Positions 4,652-7,116 of a stretch of 7,116 nt of DNA are shown here, piece by piece. Location of the stretch: positions 1 to 7,116 of the forward strand of contig QFQD01000108.1 in NCBI GenBank assembly GCA_003241485.1, in the 5' to 3' direction. Numbering within the stretch: the first letter of the stretch is position 1; every line of letters begins with the position of its first letter. Made by a program: the position numbers and the translations under genes. This stretch comes from Ancylobacter novellus (GTDB lineage Bacteria; Pseudomonadota; Alphaproteobacteria; Rhizobiales; Xanthobacteraceae). A model generated the notes under the pieces. The model made no database searches, was not told the origin of the DNA, and saw only the letters and a list, made by a program, of their open reading frames with translations.

Positions 4652-5992
4652 TCAAGCGGGAAGGGAGCCGGCGAAGGTTCGCCGCTCCAGCGCCGGCATG
4701 CGCAGCGCCTGGAACAGGCCGCGCCCGGCCATGAAGGCGAGATAGGCGCTCCACAGCCCGGTATTGCCCAGCGGCAGCGTCAGCCACCAGACCAGGAAAT
4801 ACAGCGCCACGGCGGGCAGCATCATGTTGCGCATGTCGCGCGCCCAGGTGGAGCCGGAATAGATGCCGTCATAGGCGAAGGCGGCGACGCCGGCGATCGG
4901 CGTCAGCGCGGCCAGCGGCAGGAATTCCCGGCCCACCATCCGCACCTCCGGATTGGCGGCGAGCAGGTCGATGAAGGTGCCGCCGCCGAAGAGCAGCGCC
5001 AGCGTGGCCGGCGCGGCGAAGCCGAACCCCCAGGCGAGCGTCATGCGCACAGCGCGGCGGAAGCCGGCATGGTCCTTCGCCCCGACGCTCTGGCCGCACA
5101 CCTGCTCGGCGGCGGTGGCGAAGCCGTCGAGGAAGAAGGTGGTGACCATCACCATGTTGTAGAGCACCGCATTGGCCGCCAGCGTCACGTCGTCGGCCCG
5201 CGCGCCCTGCGCGGTGAAGAACACCAGCACGGCCATCAACAGCCCCGTGCGGATCATGATGTCGCTGTTGACCGCCGCGGTCTCGATCATGCGCTTGCGA
5301 TCAAGCACGACGCGCCATGGCACGCGCCAGGTCGTGCCCATCAGCCGGGCGGCGGCTGCCAGCCCGAACAGCGCGCCGGTGATCTCCGCCGCCACATTGG
5401 CGATAGCCGCGCCGGCGATGCCAAGATCCCAGTACAGCACCAGCAGCACCGTCATGCCGGCATTCACCGCCGCGATGAGGATCTGCAGCCCGAGGCCGAT
5501 ATCGGTGCGGGCGATGCCCACAAGCCAGCCGAGCACGACGAAATTGCCGATGGCAAAGGGCGCGGAGAGGATGCGGATCGAGAAATACAGCGCGGCGGCC
5601 TGGTGCACGCCCTCGCTCGCCCCCATCAGCGTGAAGGCGGCGTGGCCGAGCGGCACGCTGAACACGATCAGCGCGAGGCCAATGGCGAGCGCGATGAGCA
5701 GCGCGCGGTAGAGCACCGCGCGCAGTTCGACCGTCTCGCCCCGGCCGAGCGCCTGCGCGGTGAGGCCCGCCGTGCCCATGCGCAGCGAGCCGAAGATCCA
5801 GAAGGCGAAGTCGAACAGCAGCGCGCCGACCGCGACGGCACCGAGCAGCACGGCGTCGCCGAGCCGGCCGATGGCGCCGGTGGCGACCAGCCCGAGCAGC
5901 GGCGTCGTCATCTGCGCCAGCGTCGCCGGCAGGGCGATGGCGAGGAAGCGGCGGGAGGTGACCTCGACCCGGCCGGCGGGCGCGAAGTTCAC
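4652..5992 (-). CDS. MATE-family efflux transporter, DinF-like (446 aa)
   Basis: An inner-membrane multidrug/toxin exporter with about twelve hydrophobic segments, driven by a proton or sodium gradient. The two-half MATE layout is clear. The first half runs from FLAIALPATLAQMTTPLLGLV (residues 16-36), with the loop RMGTAGLTAQALGRGE (71-86), through about residue 218. The second half starts near 236, with the DinF-type motif LDGFATAAEQVCGQSVGAKD (288-307). The length is normal for the family. In TM1 the usual LVDTAVIG reads LVATGAIG, so the Asp normally used for ion coupling is Ala37. I place the start at GTG 5992 because the family begins near this point and no ATG suits. The Shine-Dalgarno is weak (AGGG very close to the start), suggesting coupling to the upstream DUF6460 gene four bases away. 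Substrate unknown. Confidence 0.93.
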   Translation of the reverse strand: MNFAPAGRVEVTSRRFLAIALPATLAQMTTPLLGLVATGAIGRLGDAVLLGAVAVGALLFDFAFWIFGSLRMGTAGLTAQALGRGETVELRAVLYRALLIALAIGLALIVFSVPLGHAAFTLMGASEGVHQAAALYFSIRILSAPFAIGNFVVLGWLVGIARTDIGLGLQILIAAVNAGMTVLLVLYWDLGIAGAAIANVAAEITGALFGLAAAARLMGTTWRVPWRVVLDRKRMIETAAVNSDIMIRTGLLMAVLVFFTAQGARADDVTLAANAVLYNMVMVTTFFLDGFATAAEQVCGQSVGAKDHAGFRRAVRMTLAWGFGFAAPATLALLFGGGTFIDLLAANPEVRMVGREFLPLAALTPIAGVAAFAYDGIYSGSTWARDMRNMMLPAVALYFLVWWLTLPLGNTGLWSAYLAFMAGRGLFQALRMPALERRTFAGSLPA

Positions 5993-5996
5993 GGCC

Positions 5997-6266
5997 CTAG
6001 CGTCCGCGGCTGGCGATACGGGTGATGAGCCAGAGCGGGACGACGATCACCGCGCCGAGCACGATGTAGCGCCACAGCCGTTCCACCGTGTCGAAGCCGA
6101 AGCTGAAGAGGTGACGGACCAGGCTTTCCAGGCTCGCCAGTATGTTGAGCGGGTCAAGGCCGAGCGCGGAGAGGATGACGCCGACCACCAGCGAGAGCAG
6201 CAGGAGGCGCACGAGCACCCACAGGGGCGACCCACCTATCCAGCGGGCGAACTGGTTATCGGCCAT
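5997..6266 (-). CDS. DUF6460-type small membrane protein (89 aa)
   Basis: A small inner-membrane protein of unknown function, resembling what I recall of the DUF6460 family found in Hyphomicrobiales. The order is a short N-terminus (MADNQFARWIGGSP), a hydrophobic helix at about residues 15-37 (LWVLVRLLLLSLVVGVILSALGL), an amphipathic middle (DPLNILASLESLVRHLFSFGFDTVERLWRY, 38-67), and a second membrane helix at 68-82 ending in the basic tail TRIASRGR. The conserved GGSPLWVL and DTVERLWRYIVLGAVIVVPLWL blocks support the family call. The ATG has the purine-rich GAGAGG upstream. The ligase stop lies 4 bp before its start and the MATE start 4 bp after its stop, so the three are probably one transcript. 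Nothing in the sequence shows what it does. Confidence 0.8.
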   Translation of the reverse strand: MADNQFARWIGGSPLWVLVRLLLLSLVVGVILSALGLDPLNILASLESLVRHLFSFGFDTVERLWRYIVLGAVIVVPLWLITRIASRGR

Positions 6267-6270
6267 GGAC

Positions 6271-7116
6271 TCAACCTCTCTCGGCAGACGATGGCCGCTT
6301 CCCTAGCACGGGCGACGGGCGGCGGGGAGCGTGCGATTCATCGCCGATCATCCGCTCGAGCGCCGCCAGCCGGTCGGCCTCGCCCGGCGGCTTGTCCCAG
6401 CGCAGCCGCGCGATGCGGGGAAAGCGCATGGCGAGGCCGGAACGGTGGCGCGGGGAGCGGGCCAGCCCCTCGAAGGCGACTTCCAGCACCAGCCCCTCGG
6501 TCGCGGTGTGGACCACTTCGCGCACCGGGCCGAAGCGGTTGACGGTGTTGCGGCGCACGAAGCGGTCGATCTCGATGAGTTCGGCGTCGGTGAAGCCGAA
6601 ATAGGCCTTGCCGACCGGCACCAGCTCGCCCTCCTCCGTCCACACCCCGAAGGTGTAGTCGGAATAGAAGGAGGAGCGTTTGCCGTGGCCGCGCTGGGCA
6701 TACATCAGCACGGCGTCGATGCTGTGCGGGTCGCGCTTCCATTTCCACCACGGCCCCTTCGGCCGGCCGGGCGAATAGACGCTCTCCGCGCGCTTGAGCA
6801 TGACGCCCTCGACCGCCTCGGCGTCCGCGCCAGCGCCGTGCGCGGCCGGGTCGGCGCGGGCCTGTGCGAGATCATCCCATGAGGCGAAAGCCACCAGCGG
6901 GGAGAGGTCGAGGCGCCCGTCCACGGGATGGGCGGCGATCAGCGCCTCCAGCCGCGCCCGCCGCGCCTCGAAGGGCAGGTCGCGCAGATCCTCTCCCGCC
7001 TCGACCAGCAGGTCATAGGCGCGGATATGGGCGGGGAATTCGGCGATGAGCTTGGGCGACACCGCCTTCCGGTTCAGCCGCTGCTGCAGCACGTTGAAGG
7101 ACTGCACGCGACCTTC
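6271..7116 (-). CDS. ATP-dependent DNA ligase, 'cisplatin damage response' type, C-terminal half (partial)
   Basis: The gene runs off the right edge; 281 residues and the TGA stop are visible, and the reading frame is open to base 7116. It seals nicks in DNA using ATP. The visible part starts inside the adenylation domain (EGRVQSFNVLQQRLNRK), includes motif IV EGVMLKR (residues 103-109 of the visible part) and motif V WWKWKRD (123-129), and then the OB-fold domain with FGVWTEEGELVPVGKAYFGF and LVLEVAFEGLARSPRHRSGLAMRFPRIARLRWDK. The nucleotidyl lysine (motif I) lies beyond the edge. LQQRLNRK plus the VNRFGPVREV and RHRSGLAMRFPRI blocks point to the bacterial family linked to an exonuclease, a DEXH helicase and a phosphodiesterase in DNA-damage response, not the Ku-associated LigD. 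The tail SHAPRRPSPVLGKRPSSAERG looks disordered. It is probably cotranscribed with DUF6460 and MATE. Confidence 0.9.
   Translation of the reverse strand, partial: EGRVQSFNVLQQRLNRKAVSPKLIAEFPAHIRAYDLLVEAGEDLRDLPFEARRARLEALIAAHPVDGRLDLSPLVAFASWDDLAQARADPAAHGAGADAEAVEGVMLKRAESVYSPGRPKGPWWKWKRDPHSIDAVLMYAQRGHGKRSSFYSDYTFGVWTEEGELVPVGKAYFGFTDAELIEIDRFVRRNTVNRFGPVREVVHTATEGLVLEVAFEGLARSPRHRSGLAMRFPRIARLRWDKPPGEADRLAALERMIGDESHAPRRPSPVLGKRPSSAERG

Noticed and set aside
5069..6025. Long plus-strand open frame opposite the MATE gene (318 codons)
   Set aside because: Composition (His, Arg, Gln, Asp, Ala runs) is that of an antisense frame in GC-rich DNA, and the opposite strand encodes a clear MATE protein.
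5760..6542. Plus-strand open frame across MATE start, DUF6460 and ligase end
   Set aside because: It crosses three well-supported minus-strand genes and has low-complexity composition without any domain.

Overview
The window is GC-rich, with G/C-biased third codon positions throughout. Its gene content points to an alphaproteobacterium, probably in the Hyphomicrobiales (Rhizobiales), perhaps a Xanthobacteraceae-type organism. The clues are an S24/LexA-like repressor next to a DUF952-pyrD pair, a DUF6460-type membrane protein, a bacterial 'cisplatin damage response' type ATP-dependent DNA ligase, and a four-cysteine cytochrome c of the methanol-metabolism-related family. Genus is inference. 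There is no transposase, integrase, CRISPR array, tRNA or rRNA, and it reads as ordinary chromosome.

Layout. Bases 2-594 (+): the last 49 codons of methionyl-tRNA formyltransferase (fmt), overlapping by ATGA a GNAT acetyltransferase. Bases 595-653: a short convergent gap with a perfect 7-bp hairpin and an 18-bp tandem duplication that copies the next gene's stop codon. Bases 654-1289 (-): a 1-Cys (Prx6-type) peroxiredoxin. Bases 1290-1501: an AT-rich patch that probably carries its promoter. Bases 1502-1759 (+): a small glycine-zipper lipoprotein. Bases 1760-1843: two hairpins in a convergent gap. Bases 1844-2470 (-): an S24-family self-cleaving type repressor. Bases 2471-2616: a divergent intergenic region with a clear AATAGG-N8-CCTATT palindrome. 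Bases 2617-4061 (+): a DUF952 protein and pyrD, 5 bp apart. Bases 4058-7116 (-): a leftward run of ATP-dependent DNA ligase (cut by the window edge), DUF6460-type protein, MATE transporter, and a periplasmic cytochrome c whose stop codon overlaps that of pyrD.

Functional links. Fmt formylates initiator tRNA. The peroxiredoxin removes peroxides. PyrD makes orotate for pyrimidine synthesis and passes electrons to quinone. The cytochrome probably takes electrons in the periplasm, possibly from a quinoprotein alcohol dehydrogenase encoded elsewhere. The ligase, DUF6460 and MATE genes are packed within 4 bp of each other and are probably cotranscribed. The S24 repressor sits head-to-head with DUF952-pyrD, and the palindrome between them is a natural candidate for its operator.

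I found no convincing new multi-gene system. The points most worth a second look are the Asp-to-Ala change at the usual proton-coupling position of the MATE transporter, the repressor/palindrome/DUF952-pyrD arrangement, and the separation of the ligase from the helicase and phosphodiesterase genes it often accompanies.
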